Shown one piece after another: positions 1 to 7,009 of a stretch of DNA of 26,191 nt. The notes beneath the pieces are model-generated. The model saw only the letters and a list, made by a program, of their open reading frames with translations. It was not told where the DNA came from and ran no database searches. The DNA comes from a virus, in IMG/VR virus record IMGVR_UViG_3300046004_002409, positions 1 to 26,191 of that record; one strand, written 5' to 3'. Every line of letters begins with the position of its first letter. Position 1 is the stretch's first letter. Position numbers and translations under genes: made by a program.

Positions 1-988
1 CTGAAAATCCTTCTAAAATTTCAGTCCAGCCACTTACGATGGTTTTAATGATGCCTTCGGATTTATCTCCCATTAAAGCATCTTCAAAGTTATGCCATGC
101 GTCACCTAGTACGTTAATTTTCCCACCGAGCGAATCCATCATTGTGGCACTTGCACCAACAGCACTGCTGCCCATTGCGGCGATTAACTTTTCAATTACA
201 GGGCGTGTGAGTTCACCCGCTCCCATCATTTTTACGATTTCATTTGATGTTTTACCAGTGACCTCACCTAATAATTTATAAACAGGAACGCCACGCTCAA
301 TCATTTGATTCGCTTCTTCGGCTTGTAATTTTCCTTTGCTGAATGCTTGACCTAACGCAAGCGTAATGCCTGAAAGCGTATCGCTTGAGCCGCCTAACTT
401 AGAAGTCATGTTGGTTAAATCTTGCATGACTTTCATGGTGGGTTCGATACCGAAGTTTTTCAGCATCGTGTAGGATTTTGCGATTTCTTGAACCGATTGC
501 GGAGTTTCTTTAGCGACTTGTAAAATGTTTTGAAATGCAATCCGCCCTAATTCTGCCGAACCCGTTACAGCAATCAAGCGCATTCTTAATGATTCAAATT
601 CAATGTTGACCTTGAGAATATCTCTTGCCAATGCACCTAAGCCAATCATTCTGATAACAGAATTCAAGGCACGCATCGAACCTGCCGCCGCATTCGTAAT
701 ACGGGTATTTTCTGCAAGTTGCTGATTTAAGCGAGTCGTACCATTTACCGCATCAAGTGTTGCACGGCTAAGACCGCTAACACCACCTGTTAAAGATGTC
801 ATTGCACTGGTTGACGAGCCTGAATAACGCCCCAAGTTTTGAACACCACCTGATAAACTTGCAACGCCCGAATTTGCGCGTGTGCCAGCGTTACCTAAAT
901 TATTAACAGCGGCTGTTGTTTGTGAAATAACAGAAATCGCTCCATTTGCATCCGCGCCGATTCTGATTGTGAGTGCTTGCGTTGACAT
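1..988 (-). CDS. Phage tail tape measure protein (N-terminal part, cut by window edge)
   Basis: Translation from the ATG at 988 stays open to the window edge, giving 329 residues of a longer protein. The start MSTQALTIRIGADANGAI, followed by a Ser/Gly/Asn/Ala-rich low-complexity stretch and then a helical region (LGALARDILKVNIEFESLRM), matches the tape measure N-terminal domain; KETPQSVQEIAKSY and LGQAFSKGKLQAEEANQMIE are typical of that domain. Tape measure proteins set tail length and are packed inside the tail tube. Its position right after the tail chaperone frameshift pair is the standard long-tail phage order. An AGGAAT Shine-Dalgarno lies 7 nt before the ATG. The C-terminus, where lytic or membrane domains may sit, is outside the window. 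Confidence 0.88.
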   Translation of the reverse strand, partial: MSTQALTIRIGADANGAISVISQTTAAVNNLGNAGTRANSGVASLSGGVQNLGRYSGSSTSAMTSLTGGVSGLSRATLDAVNGTTRLNQQLAENTRITNAAAGSMRALNSVIRMIGLGALARDILKVNIEFESLRMRLIAVTGSAELGRIAFQNILQVAKETPQSVQEIAKSYTMLKNFGIEPTMKVMQDLTNMTSKLGGSSDTLSGITLALGQAFSKGKLQAEEANQMIERGVPVYKLLGEVTGKTSNEIVKMMGAGELTRPVIEKLIAAMGSSAVGASATMMDSLGGKINVLGDAWHNFEDALMGDKSEGIIKTIVSGWTEILEGFS

Positions 989-999
989 TGAGGCGATTC

Positions 1000-1353
1000 C
1001 TATTTCTTGTTGCGTTTTTCGTTGGCTGCTTTTAAAAAGCCGCGCTCAATCGCGCTGACTTCGTGAAGTAAATTGAGGCGGTATTTCTTTTTGGCATACA
1101 GCTTAATCACACTGATAACGCTTGCGTAATTAAGCCCCGTAATACCTTCCATGCTGTAATTCCACTGCGTTTGGACGTTAAAAAACACTTCCAAAGCGAG
1201 CTTGGCATCGTAGAAAACAATGAATTCATCTTCATCTTCCTCATCGGGAATTTCAATCGTAACGCCCCACGCTGCCGCGCTATCTTCTAAACTTTGAGAA
1301 TCTTGCGGGCTATCACCTCGAGCGTAGTGATAGCCCGCATCTTCTAGTTTTTT
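1000..1353 (-). CDS. Frameshift extension of tail assembly chaperone (gpT-like, DUF1799-like)
   Basis: This reading frame ends in TAG at 1000-1002 and has no ATG or well-placed start. It runs back without a stop into the last codons of the upstream chaperone gene, in its -1 frame. The product contains EVFFNVQTQWNYSMEGITGL and NYASVISVIKLYAK, the F-x-x-x-TQW-(N9)-GL-Y pattern of DUF1799, a family found after the gpG-like gene in lambdoid-type tails. An acidic stretch (IPDEEDEDEF) precedes it. It is best explained as the C-terminal part of a G-GT type fusion made by -1 ribosomal frameshifting at 1347-1353, giving a fusion of about 237 residues. It would act with the short form as chaperone during tail tube assembly around the tape measure protein. 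A TTG at 1194 could give a 64-residue product, but that would lose half the domain. Confidence 0.8.
   Translation of the reverse strand, partial: KKLEDAGYHYARGDSPQDSQSLEDSAAAWGVTIEIPDEEDEDEFIVFYDAKLALEVFFNVQTQWNYSMEGITGLNYASVISVIKLYAKKKYRLNLLHEVSAIERGFLKAANEKRNKK
1305..1353 (-). other. Programmed -1 ribosomal frameshift signal
   Basis: On the minus strand the zero-frame codons CAA AAA AAC TAG contain the slippery heptamer A-AAA-AAC (1353-1347), immediately before the stop codon of the chaperone gene. Seven bases after the heptamer is a 13-bp perfect hairpin: arm GCGGGCTATCAC (1338-1327, plus A1339) pairs with 1316-1304, with a 10-nt loop (1326-1317). A slippery site, a 5-8 nt spacer and a strong stem is the standard bacterial -1 frameshift layout. 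The -1 frame leads straight into the DUF1799-like frame. All of this is read directly; frameshifting itself is inferred. Confidence 0.88.
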
Positions 1354-1712
1354 TGTTTCAACGCCTTATAAACAGCCGCTTGTGTTTCGCCATTTTGAAT
1401 ATGGAAAAATGCTTGAACCAACGCATTGCGAACCCATGAAATATCAAACAACGCATCAACTAATTCAGGCGTAAAATCAGCATCCGTGCCATCTTCATTT
1501 TTCACACCACCGATTGAAACCAATGCGCTTTTAATTTCTTCATCAAGAATTTCAGCATCGCCCACAACCGAGCGAACTTCATCGGCTTTGCGCTTAGGCA
1601 ATACTTTAAATTCCACGTCAAAAACGTGTTTTTTCACTTCCAAAAAATCGCCAGGTTCTTCTGCGGTGACTTTGAATTTACGGGTTTCTTTTTTACCGAT
1701 TGCTAATTTCAT
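1344..1712 (-). CDS. Tail assembly chaperone (gpG-like, short form)
   Basis: This 122-residue protein lies between the tail tube gene and the tape measure gene, the fixed place of the lambda G-type chaperone. It is a small charged protein starting MKLAIGKKETRKFKV, with a beta-rich first half and a helical second half (SWVRNALVQAFFHIQNGE). It should coat and hold the tape measure protein soluble while tail tube subunits assemble, and is not expected in the finished virion. GGAG lies 8 nt before the ATG. Its last codons form a frameshift site, so a fraction of ribosomes would make a longer G-GT-like fusion. I assign it by context, length and the frameshift signal rather than by a sequence motif. 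Confidence 0.82.
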   Translation of the reverse strand: MKLAIGKKETRKFKVTAEEPGDFLEVKKHVFDVEFKVLPKRKADEVRSVVGDAEILDEEIKSALVSIGGVKNEDGTDADFTPELVDALFDISWVRNALVQAFFHIQNGETQAAVYKALKQKN

Positions 1713-1726
1713 TTTTAAAGCTCCAA

Positions 1727-2680
1727 TTAAGTTAAAGTAATAGTTAATTCGTCGTTGCCTGTTGCAGTTGGAATCAGAGAAAAGCTCATGTCCAACATAT
1801 CCACGCCATCATTTGTTGCATATTTCGGGGCTTCAATTGCCATACCTTGTGAATGCGTTGCAATCGTGACGATATTTCCAGCAGTTTGACCGTGCTTAAT
1901 TGAAAATGTGCCAAGTGCAGACGTTTGAGCAAGATTGAAGAAATCTTTCGTTGCTAATGCAGGCGATTCAATTTTCAATGTGCCTTTTGGTTTTCTGTCG
2001 GAAATAATCACAGATTCACTACCGATTAAAATCCGTTGCTTCACGTCGTTTGAAATATCCATCGTGAACGATTCAATCGTTGGCGAATAACCGTAAAATG
2101 TTGCTGGGGTGGTGTTTGCTGTTGAAACCGCAACAGGTGTTGCTGCGACATAAGTCAGTCCTGTTGTGTTTAATGCGTTATCGGAAATCGTGCCAAGCAA
2201 GCCCGTAAAGGTAAACTTCAATTTAGGCAGTGTTTTCACTGTCAAATCCAAGCTAAACGAACCGCGTGCGCCCAGCAAAACGTGTTTGATTCCATCGCGT
2301 TGGAAATAAAGCGATAACGATGTGCCGCCTTGCAATGCAGAAGTTAGTGTAATCGGTGTATATGTCACACTAACACCTGCTGACACTGTTTCAGCCAACG
2401 CACAGCCTTTCAGCAATGAACCATAATGCGGCGCAGTTCCAGCCGTACCAGACCCCGTTAATTCCACTTCAAAATCGACTGCAACACTTTTTGAAACGAT
2501 AATTTTTTGATTGTTTCCAAAAAATGGCTGAATCAAATTTCGCTCAATAGCTTCAACATTTAACGGCGTGATATTCAAGCTGCCGCATTTAATTGCATTA
2601 AGCGCATTAGTCGGTGTGGCATCTGTTCCGTATGTTGTTTCGACCTTCGCCAAAATCATTTGTTTATTGGTTAAGCCCAT
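1727..2680 (-). CDS. Major tail tube protein
   Basis: This 317-residue protein begins MGLTNKQMILAKVETTYG, then TDATPTNALNAI; the K-x-E-x-x-YGTD opening is typical of phage tail tube proteins of siphoviruses with Mu-like heads. The rest is beta-rich and low in Cys, with repeated Thr/Ser/Gly-rich strands, as expected for a hexameric tube subunit. It lies directly upstream of the tail chaperone pair, which is its usual neighbour. GAGG 8 nt before the ATG overlaps the end of the small upstream gene, so translation is probably coupled. At 317 residues it is longer than the lambda tube protein (about 246), which may reflect an added Ig-like or surface domain; I cannot identify one. Confidence 0.82.
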   Translation of the reverse strand: MGLTNKQMILAKVETTYGTDATPTNALNAIKCGSLNITPLNVEAIERNLIQPFFGNNQKIIVSKSVAVDFEVELTGSGTAGTAPHYGSLLKGCALAETVSAGVSVTYTPITLTSALQGGTSLSLYFQRDGIKHVLLGARGSFSLDLTVKTLPKLKFTFTGLLGTISDNALNTTGLTYVAATPVAVSTANTTPATFYGYSPTIESFTMDISNDVKQRILIGSESVIISDRKPKGTLKIESPALATKDFFNLAQTSALGTFSIKHGQTAGNIVTIATHSQGMAIEAPKYATNDGVDMLDMSFSLIPTATGNDELTITLT

Positions 2681-2683
2681 CTG

Positions 2684-2842
2684 TTAATCCTCGCGTGGGG
2701 TACGTTTTCCAGTGAATGGGTCGCAATCGTATGAGCCGCCTTGCCCCCAGTATTCGTCTTGTTGCCAAATCGCTTGCAATTCGTCTTGCGAAAGCGGTTT
2801 TTTAGATACCAGGACTATTTTTTGCTCTGTTTCATCTGCCAT
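2684..2842 (-). CDS. Small hypothetical tail-region protein (52 aa)
   Basis: A 52-residue reading frame starts at ATG 2842, three bases after the stop of the tail terminator gene, and ends at 2684, four bases before the ATG of the tail tube gene. It fills the gap exactly and its final codons supply the Shine-Dalgarno of the tube gene, which argues that it is translated. It begins MADETEQKIVLVSKKPLSQD and contains WQQDEYWGQGG and DPFTGKRTPRED, so it is charged and soluble, with no membrane segment. I do not recognise a family. Small genes at this position are common in Mu-head siphoviruses, and their role is unknown to me. Confidence 0.62.
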   Translation of the reverse strand: MADETEQKIVLVSKKPLSQDELQAIWQQDEYWGQGGSYDCDPFTGKRTPRED

Positions 2843-2845
2843 TTT

Positions 2846-3265
2846 CTAAGCCCGATAATAAAATTGTGTTTGAAAAATATCATTCCAGCGAAGCGTCAAA
2901 TTGTCATACCCCGCTAGTTGTCCAGCGACAAATTCAGTTGGTGTTGAAGCATTTTGAGGCTCCCAATTAAGTAGAGCCTCCATAATTTCAGACCGAACAA
3001 TTTCAAGCTGTTTATGCCCACTTTCACCGCGTGCATCTGAAAAGTTGCGGATGGCGATTACAACGCCAATTTGAACTGTAGTACGCTGTGATAACGCATT
3101 CATAAGTGAATTTGATTCGGCTTTTTCACTCATCGGAATAACAAACGCGCAAGGCGGCTGCATTGTTGTTGGCTTTGCAATAGCTAACTCCGCTGCACCA
3201 AAAACCCGAAATTTTAAGATTGGACACTCTGTTTTTAAGCGGTCGATAAAATCGGAAATATCCAT
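2846..3265 (-). CDS. Putative tail terminator / minor tail protein
   Basis: The 139-residue protein opens MDISDFIDRLKTECPIL and has the alpha-beta pattern of phage tail terminator proteins: an N-terminal helix, strands (FRVFGAAELAIA, CAFVIPMSE), a helix with VRSEIMEALLNW, and a last strand NDIFQTQFYYRA. Such proteins form a ring that closes the tail tube and joins it to the head. Its place between the gp36-like connector and the tail tube gene fits (Mu gp37 position). It overlaps the connector stop by one base (TAATG). The family assignment rests on context and the general pattern, so a neck protein of another type remains possible. Confidence 0.65.
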   Translation of the reverse strand: MDISDFIDRLKTECPILKFRVFGAAELAIAKPTTMQPPCAFVIPMSEKAESNSLMNALSQRTTVQIGVVIAIRNFSDARGESGHKQLEIVRSEIMEALLNWEPQNASTPTEFVAGQLAGYDNLTLRWNDIFQTQFYYRA

Positions 3266-3693
3266 TACATTTTTTCCAAGAGTGATTCAGTGAAAAATGT
3301 AGCTGTTGCCGTTACAACAGGCTTTTGAATTAAGTTTGATGCCAAGGGAGTTGTCATCAATGCTGACAACATGGTTGTACCTTCACTTACGCCTTTTAAG
3401 AACCCAATTGCTGCTTCATAACGTTTTGTAACAGGCTCAATCGCACCGATGTCGTACAAATAAAACCGCACCATGTCACACGCTTTACGCACTAAAAAAT
3501 CACTTGGATTTGTTAGCGGTAAAGCAATATGCCCGACTAAATAGCTATCAATTTCTGCGCTAGCATCAGATATTGCCTGAGCCAAAGCGACATCATCAAT
3601 AATCCCACCCAATAACCCTGCTTTATCGGTTAAGCTAATAAGCTCCTCTTCCCAGCCACGAGCAATCAGATCGGCTTTAGTGCAATAAGTCAT
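3265..3693 (-). CDS. Mu gp36-like head-tail connector (DUF1320)
   Basis: The 142-residue protein begins MTYCTKADLIARGWEEELI, then SLTDKAGLLGGIID, a close match to the DUF1320 pattern (Y-x-T-x-x-D-L-x-x-R-x-x-E-x-x-L-x-x-L-T-D). The helical core includes ALAQAISDASAEIDSYL and VRKACDMVRFYLYD, as in head-completion (gp6/gp15-like) adaptors. It is expected to sit under the portal as part of the connector. It is directly downstream of the major capsid gene, as Mu gene 36 follows the capsid gene. The C-terminal tail from about residue 105 is less typical. The start 2 nt after the capsid stop implies coupled translation. Confidence 0.85.
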   Translation of the reverse strand: MTYCTKADLIARGWEEELISLTDKAGLLGGIIDDVALAQAISDASAEIDSYLVGHIALPLTNPSDFLVRKACDMVRFYLYDIGAIEPVTKRYEAAIGFLKGVSEGTTMLSALMTTPLASNLIQKPVVTATATFFTESLLEKM

Positions 3694-3694
3694 T

Positions 3695-4681
3695 TTAGGT
3701 TTCGGTTAATTTGATAATTGCCGCAGGACGCGTGCAGAGATTGAGTGGGTTGGATTGCGCTTCGAGAAGAACACCTTTTCCCATCTCCATTAGCTCAACT
3801 TTTGCGTAATATGGAATTCCTTTTGTGTTTACTGTTTCAACGTAGTTTGCTGGAGCAAATCGCGTAATAAACAAATCACTCACACCAGTTGGTACTGCAT
3901 ACGCTTCAGTATCTGCAATTTTCACTGCTGTTGTGCCGCGATAACGAATGAATCGCAAACCACCAAAGCTAATAGGGTTTCGTGGGTCGGCACGCAAATC
4001 GGCTGCTGCATTCCAGTTAAGAACGGTTTGTTTTAATGCACTATGCTCGATTAGCGAAGTCCAAAAAGTAGCACCGCAGTAAACATCAATACCTGAAAAT
4101 GGAATGCCATCAAGTGTGGTTTCGATAGCGTTGATGATTTGCTGACATTTTGTACGCACTGGCGTTGTTGAGGTTGGTAATGCCATTGCTACCGTTTGCT
4201 GAGAAACGCCAAATTCGGTAAATAATGAGGTGACGTTACCTGCTGCATCGTAGTAGTTACCCATTAACGCAGCTAAACGATGAGATTCAATCGTATAATC
4301 AATTTGGCGGCGCATTTTTAAAAGGCGTTCATCTCGAATGGCGTTAATTGACTGCGAAACATCTTCACTGCCAAAGGCTCGAATTCCTTGAACTTCATCT
4401 GCCATAATGTGTCCACGCTCTGGCAAATGCGGAACTCTAAACGAGCGAATAGCACGTTTATCGCCAACAACAACTTGTGGTGGGGCGTTACGTGGTTGAA
4501 CAGCAACTAAGCCAACTGTTTTACCGTCAGATTCAATTGATACATCAAGCGTTGTCACGCCTTCTTCTTGAAATAAGCCGCTATCAGCTAAAACGGCTGG
4601 CGTGTAAGCCTGTGCGTTAATTGCCGCCGTTAGCGACATAAGACTAAATCCGTCGGATTTAAAAGGGTCAAAACCAGCCAT
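3695..4681 (-). CDS. Major capsid protein (lambda gpE family)
   Basis: The 328-residue protein starts MAGFDPFKSDGFSLMSLTAA and continues with INAQAYTPAVLADSGLF, the usual opening of the phage major capsid protein E family. Further family features are TTLDVSIESDGKTVGLV, a run on RSFRVPHLPERGHIMADEVQ, and the C-terminal YYAKVELMEMGKGVLLEAQS. It forms the icosahedral shell. The gene follows a lambda D-like decoration protein by three bases, so the phage pairs an E-type shell with a D-type stabilising protein, as lambda does, although the neighbouring head genes are Mu-like. The length is close to lambda gpE (341). Confidence 0.93.
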   Translation of the reverse strand: MAGFDPFKSDGFSLMSLTAAINAQAYTPAVLADSGLFQEEGVTTLDVSIESDGKTVGLVAVQPRNAPPQVVVGDKRAIRSFRVPHLPERGHIMADEVQGIRAFGSEDVSQSINAIRDERLLKMRRQIDYTIESHRLAALMGNYYDAAGNVTSLFTEFGVSQQTVAMALPTSTTPVRTKCQQIINAIETTLDGIPFSGIDVYCGATFWTSLIEHSALKQTVLNWNAAADLRADPRNPISFGGLRFIRYRGTTAVKIADTEAYAVPTGVSDLFITRFAPANYVETVNTKGIPYYAKVELMEMGKGVLLEAQSNPLNLCTRPAAIIKLTET

Positions 4682-4684
4682 TTT

Positions 4685-5050
4685 TTAAGTTCTCACAATA
4701 ATGTTGTTAGTTGCTAATGCAGCGATGGCTGCTGTTTTGTTTGGTGCTGTAATTCCCGCCATATAAATCAAACGAGCATCAGCGACTTCTGCTAACCGCG
4801 CCACGATAACGCACGCTGTATCTGCTGTTGATGCGTCACAGTCAGAGCGTAAAATTGCCGCCGCTGTTTGCGAACCATCCGCCGCACCAGTGTTATGTCT
4901 GGTATATTTCCCTGATGCAGTGATTTTTCCCAAAACTGTGCCTGACAATAGGTTTTGACCACTGATAAGCGTTACTTTTTCAAGGCTTAAGTTTTCTTCT
5001 TGGTCAAGAATGAATTCTCCGTCATGAAATGTTTCTAATTTTGTAGCCAT
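4685..5050 (-). CDS. Head decoration protein (lambda gpD-like)
   Basis: This 121-residue protein has the gpD fold pattern: a flexible N-terminus, then LEKVTLISGQNLLSGTVLGK, ITASGKYTRHNTGAADGSQT, AAAILRSDCDASTADTACVI and VARLAEVADARLIYMAGIT. It would bind the three-fold axes of the expanded capsid as trimers and stabilise it. The gene lies between the protease/scaffold and capsid genes and overlaps the protease stop by one base (TAATG). The position is the same as lambda D relative to C and E. There is nothing odd about its length. Confidence 0.87.
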   Translation of the reverse strand: MATKLETFHDGEFILDQEENLSLEKVTLISGQNLLSGTVLGKITASGKYTRHNTGAADGSQTAAAILRSDCDASTADTACVIVARLAEVADARLIYMAGITAPNKTAAIAALATNNIIVRT

Positions 5051-5412
5051 TATTTTTTACCTTGTGGCTTGCGAGCGTCGTAAATTGCCGAAAAATTCAA
5101 TTGCGGCTCTGTTGGTTTAGTTTCGCCATCATTGGCTTGTGCGCTGAATAAATGTTCAGGTAAATTAGGCTTTTGTTCGCCTTTTTGTGCCATTAAATCG
5201 GCTGATACAACCTTGAATTGATCCGCAGAAAATTCAAAATAAGGCTTGGCTTTTTCTTCGCTGTATTCCCGACCTAATGAGGCGAACAACGATTTGATTT
5301 CAGTTTCACGCGCTGATTTTTTTGCGCTGTCTAAATCAGCTTTGAATTGCACATTTTCAGCTTTTGTTTTTTCCAGTTCTTTCTGTAGTTTTTCTGCTTC
5401 TTCGGGTGTCAT
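5050..5412 (-). CDS. Possible in-frame scaffold from an internal start
   Basis: Within the protease gene an in-frame ATG at 5412 (MTPEEAEKLQK, residue 180) begins exactly where the coiled-coil scaffold region begins. AGGA lies 10 nt upstream (5426-5423). It would give a 120-residue free scaffold, as Nu3 arises inside lambda C and Z inside Mu I. The Shine-Dalgarno spacing is rather long, so this is an inference from position and precedent. Confidence 0.42.
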   Translation of the reverse strand: MTPEEAEKLQKELEKTKAENVQFKADLDSAKKSARETEIKSLFASLGREYSEEKAKPYFEFSADQFKVVSADLMAQKGEQKPNLPEHLFSAQANDGETKPTEPQLNFSAIYDARKPQGKK

Positions 5413-5949
5413 ACTTGATGATTCCTGTGGTTTAGTGGGTTGAGCGTTAAAAACAGTGGCGGAAGTTTTGTCGTCAGCCCCAAGCGTGACAAACGACACT
5501 TCTCTTATTCGATTTTGTTTTAAAAGGGTGATTTCGCCAGTAAAGGACTGACCATTGATACTGTGGGTTTGTGTACCATTCAGGCGTTCAGTTGCCCCTG
5601 AAAAAATGCCAACAGATAATTGCCATTTGATGCCACGGTCAGCTTTGACTGCAATGTCTTTAGCAACGTCGTCAATGTCGGCAAATAAACGTCCTGCGAT
5701 TTCGATTTGTGTGCCGATTGACACCGTTTCGATAACACCAATAGGTGAGCCGCCATGATTGAAAAGCAAAGGCAAAGGCGTTTCTGCACTGGTTGTGACC
5801 AAATCAAACGCCACCGCGCTGTACCATGAGTGGTCAGTGATTGCGCCGCCAGCATAGGCAACGCCGCTAAACGTGCGTTCGCCTGTAGTGGTAGGTTTTG
5901 AAAGCTGAAAGTCAGCTAAAAAATGGATAATTTGATTTTGTGTTTTCAT
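5050..5949 (-). CDS. Prohead protease with C-terminal scaffold region
   Basis: The 299-residue protein has an N-terminal protease-like half: LPLLFNHGGSPIGVIE (about residues 59-74) carries the expected catalytic His of the prohead (herpes-assemblin fold) proteases, and RIREVSFVTLGADDKT (about 147-162) is the usual serine-containing strand. The second half is scaffold-like: a charged coiled coil (about 180-215, EEAEKLQKELEKTKAENVQF) and a basic C-terminus ending KPQGKK. This is the Mu I/Z or lambda C/Nu3 arrangement. It would chaperone capsid assembly and then be cleaved. It is the first gene after the terminator at 6021-6048 and lies 29 nt downstream of the repeated regulatory element at 5979-6015, as gene I follows a C-activated promoter in Mu. 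Confidence 0.85.
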   Translation of the reverse strand: MKTQNQIIHFLADFQLSKPTTTGERTFSGVAYAGGAITDHSWYSAVAFDLVTTSAETPLPLLFNHGGSPIGVIETVSIGTQIEIAGRLFADIDDVAKDIAVKADRGIKWQLSVGIFSGATERLNGTQTHSINGQSFTGEITLLKQNRIREVSFVTLGADDKTSATVFNAQPTKPQESSSMTPEEAEKLQKELEKTKAENVQFKADLDSAKKSARETEIKSLFASLGREYSEEKAKPYFEFSADQFKVVSADLMAQKGEQKPNLPEHLFSAQANDGETKPTEPQLNFSAIYDARKPQGKK

Positions 5950-5978
5950 GCGCGATAGATTGCCTATGTAATAAGGCT

Positions 5979-6015
5979 TTTTCTAATCGCGTGATTTAGT
6001 AATTTAGGCGAAATT
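5979..6015 (-). promoter_or_regulatory. Repeated late-gene control element, copy A (upstream of protease gene)
   Basis: This 37-bp segment matches 14008-14044 at 30 of 37 positions. Both copies contain CTAA-N9-TTAG (here 5983-5999) and lie between a minus-strand terminator and the first gene of a late block. A weak -10-like TATTAC follows at 5973-5968. The best guess is a binding site and promoter for the Mor/C-family activator, corresponding to the Mu PI promoter. The match is seen directly; the function is inferred. Confidence 0.6.
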
Positions 6016-6020
6016 TAGAC

Positions 6021-6048
6021 AATAAAAAGCCCGACAGAATCGGGCTTT
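6021..6048 (-). terminator. Rho-independent terminator after the 96-aa gene
   Basis: On the minus strand a 9-bp perfect stem (6048-6040 with 6034-6026), rich in G and C, has a 5-nt loop and is followed by TTTTTATT. It lies 15 nt past the stop of the gene ending at 6063 and upstream of the protease gene, so it separates the two transcription units. Confidence 0.88.
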
Positions 6049-6062
6049 CTCGTTTTCAAATG

Positions 6063-6353
6063 TTATTGGCTTGCCATAAAAGCGTTGTAGCACTCATCGC
6101 TCACTTCAATTTCGTCGGGGATAAATTCACCAACGTCACGTCCCATCATAAAACGCTGTGGCTGACCGTTGATGTAATACGGTTCGCCGTCTTGGTTAAG
6201 TGGCGTAGCATAAACAATCCAATCACCCAAGCCACCAATATAGCTAAAGCCGACATCTTCTTCTTTGATAATGAAAATGGTGTACTTTGGGTGATTGCTT
6301 TCATAAATTCCCGCGATGGGGCATTTTTCAGGCGAGGCGATTAATTTGTTCAT
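6063..6353 (-). CDS. Small hypothetical protein in its own transcription unit
   Basis: The 96-residue protein begins MNKLIASPEKCPIAGIYESN and contains YTIFIIKEEDVGFSYIGGLG and a Tyr/Gln-rich middle (PYYINGQPQRF). It is acidic and soluble, with no signal peptide or membrane segment. I do not recognise a family. AAGGAAA sits 6 nt before the ATG. The gene lies between two Rho-independent terminators (6470-6501 upstream, 6021-6048 downstream) inside the head gene block, so it needs its own promoter. This layout is that of a moron, an independently expressed insert in a phage genome. No strong promoter is obvious in 6354-6469; TTGATG at about 6430 is the best -35-like hexamer. Confidence 0.75.
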   Translation of the reverse strand: MNKLIASPEKCPIAGIYESNHPKYTIFIIKEEDVGFSYIGGLGDWIVYATPLNQDGEPYYINGQPQRFMMGRDVGEFIPDEIEVSDECYNAFMASQ

Positions 6354-6463
6354 TTATTTTCCTTAGTTTGTTGTTTTAAAAAGGCTTTTTAGTGCCGTCG
6401 AAGCACACATTACCGTTCAATTTAAAACGTCATCAAGTTAAGAAAACAAATCTAATCTTTAAA

Positions 6464-6501
6464 ACGCGAAAAGCCCCGCAACACTGGGGCTACGGGGCTT
6501 T
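6464..6501 (-). terminator. Rho-independent terminator after gpG-like gene
   Basis: On the minus strand AAAGCCCCG (6501-6493) pairs with CGGGGCTTT (6478-6470), a 9-bp stem with a 14-nt loop, followed by a T run. Inside the loop GCCCC offers an alternative pairing. It stands 32 nt past the gpG-like stop and closes the upstream head block. Confidence 0.83.
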
Positions 6502-6532
6502 GAAATAGTTTTTTTAGTACCGCACTGGCTGC

Positions 6533-6988
6533 TCAGGGCAAGGATAGGTGTTGCTCAATAATATCAACGATGTCCTCTGCCCATTGAGCTGGCAACTCCG
6601 CCGTTGGCATAAATGGACGAGCAGGTACATCGCCCCATAAATTCGGGAATTGCGCTTTTGTGCCGCCGAAATTCATCATGGCAGCATATTCAACATCGGT
6701 GGTGATTTCAACGTGCGAATTGGTGGCAACGTGTGCAAATGAGCCTTTTAATCTACCTGTATCGTTTAAAACCTTGTCGGAATTATTGCGCCGTTGTTTT
6801 ATTGTTGCTGGTGACAACGCTTTCCAGTTGATACCGTCGGGTGATTTTTCCTCACGAAAACACATCGCTACATTGTTTTTAATATCCTCGCCAATTGCAT
6901 TAAAAGCAGGTTGCAGATGTTGGCAACGGCGTGTTAATTCGTTTAAGGCAGCTTGTACGGATTGGCTTTGGATGGTGATTGTGGTCAT
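6533..6988 (-). CDS. Phage virion morphogenesis protein (Mu gpG-like)
   Basis: The 151-residue protein carries the family signature: CFREEKSPDGINWKALSPAT, then TIKQRRNNSDKVLNDTGRLK, then VEYAAMMNFGGTKAQFPN and DVPARPFMPTAE. In Mu, gpG is needed for head morphogenesis and joining of heads to tails. It follows the MuF gene through a small acidic gene, matching the Mu order F-G-I. The length is close to Mu gpG (156). There is no convincing Shine-Dalgarno before the ATG at 6988. It is the last gene of its block, followed by a strong terminator. Confidence 0.92.
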   Translation of the reverse strand: MTTITIQSQSVQAALNELTRRCQHLQPAFNAIGEDIKNNVAMCFREEKSPDGINWKALSPATIKQRRNNSDKVLNDTGRLKGSFAHVATNSHVEITTDVEYAAMMNFGGTKAQFPNLWGDVPARPFMPTAELPAQWAEDIVDIIEQHLSLP

Positions 6989-7009
6989 TTGCGATAGGTG
7001 TTGTGTAAT

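Noticed and set aside
39-281. Plus-strand 80-codon frame at the left edge
   Set aside because: It lies antisense within the tape measure gene, which has clear family motifs in this region.
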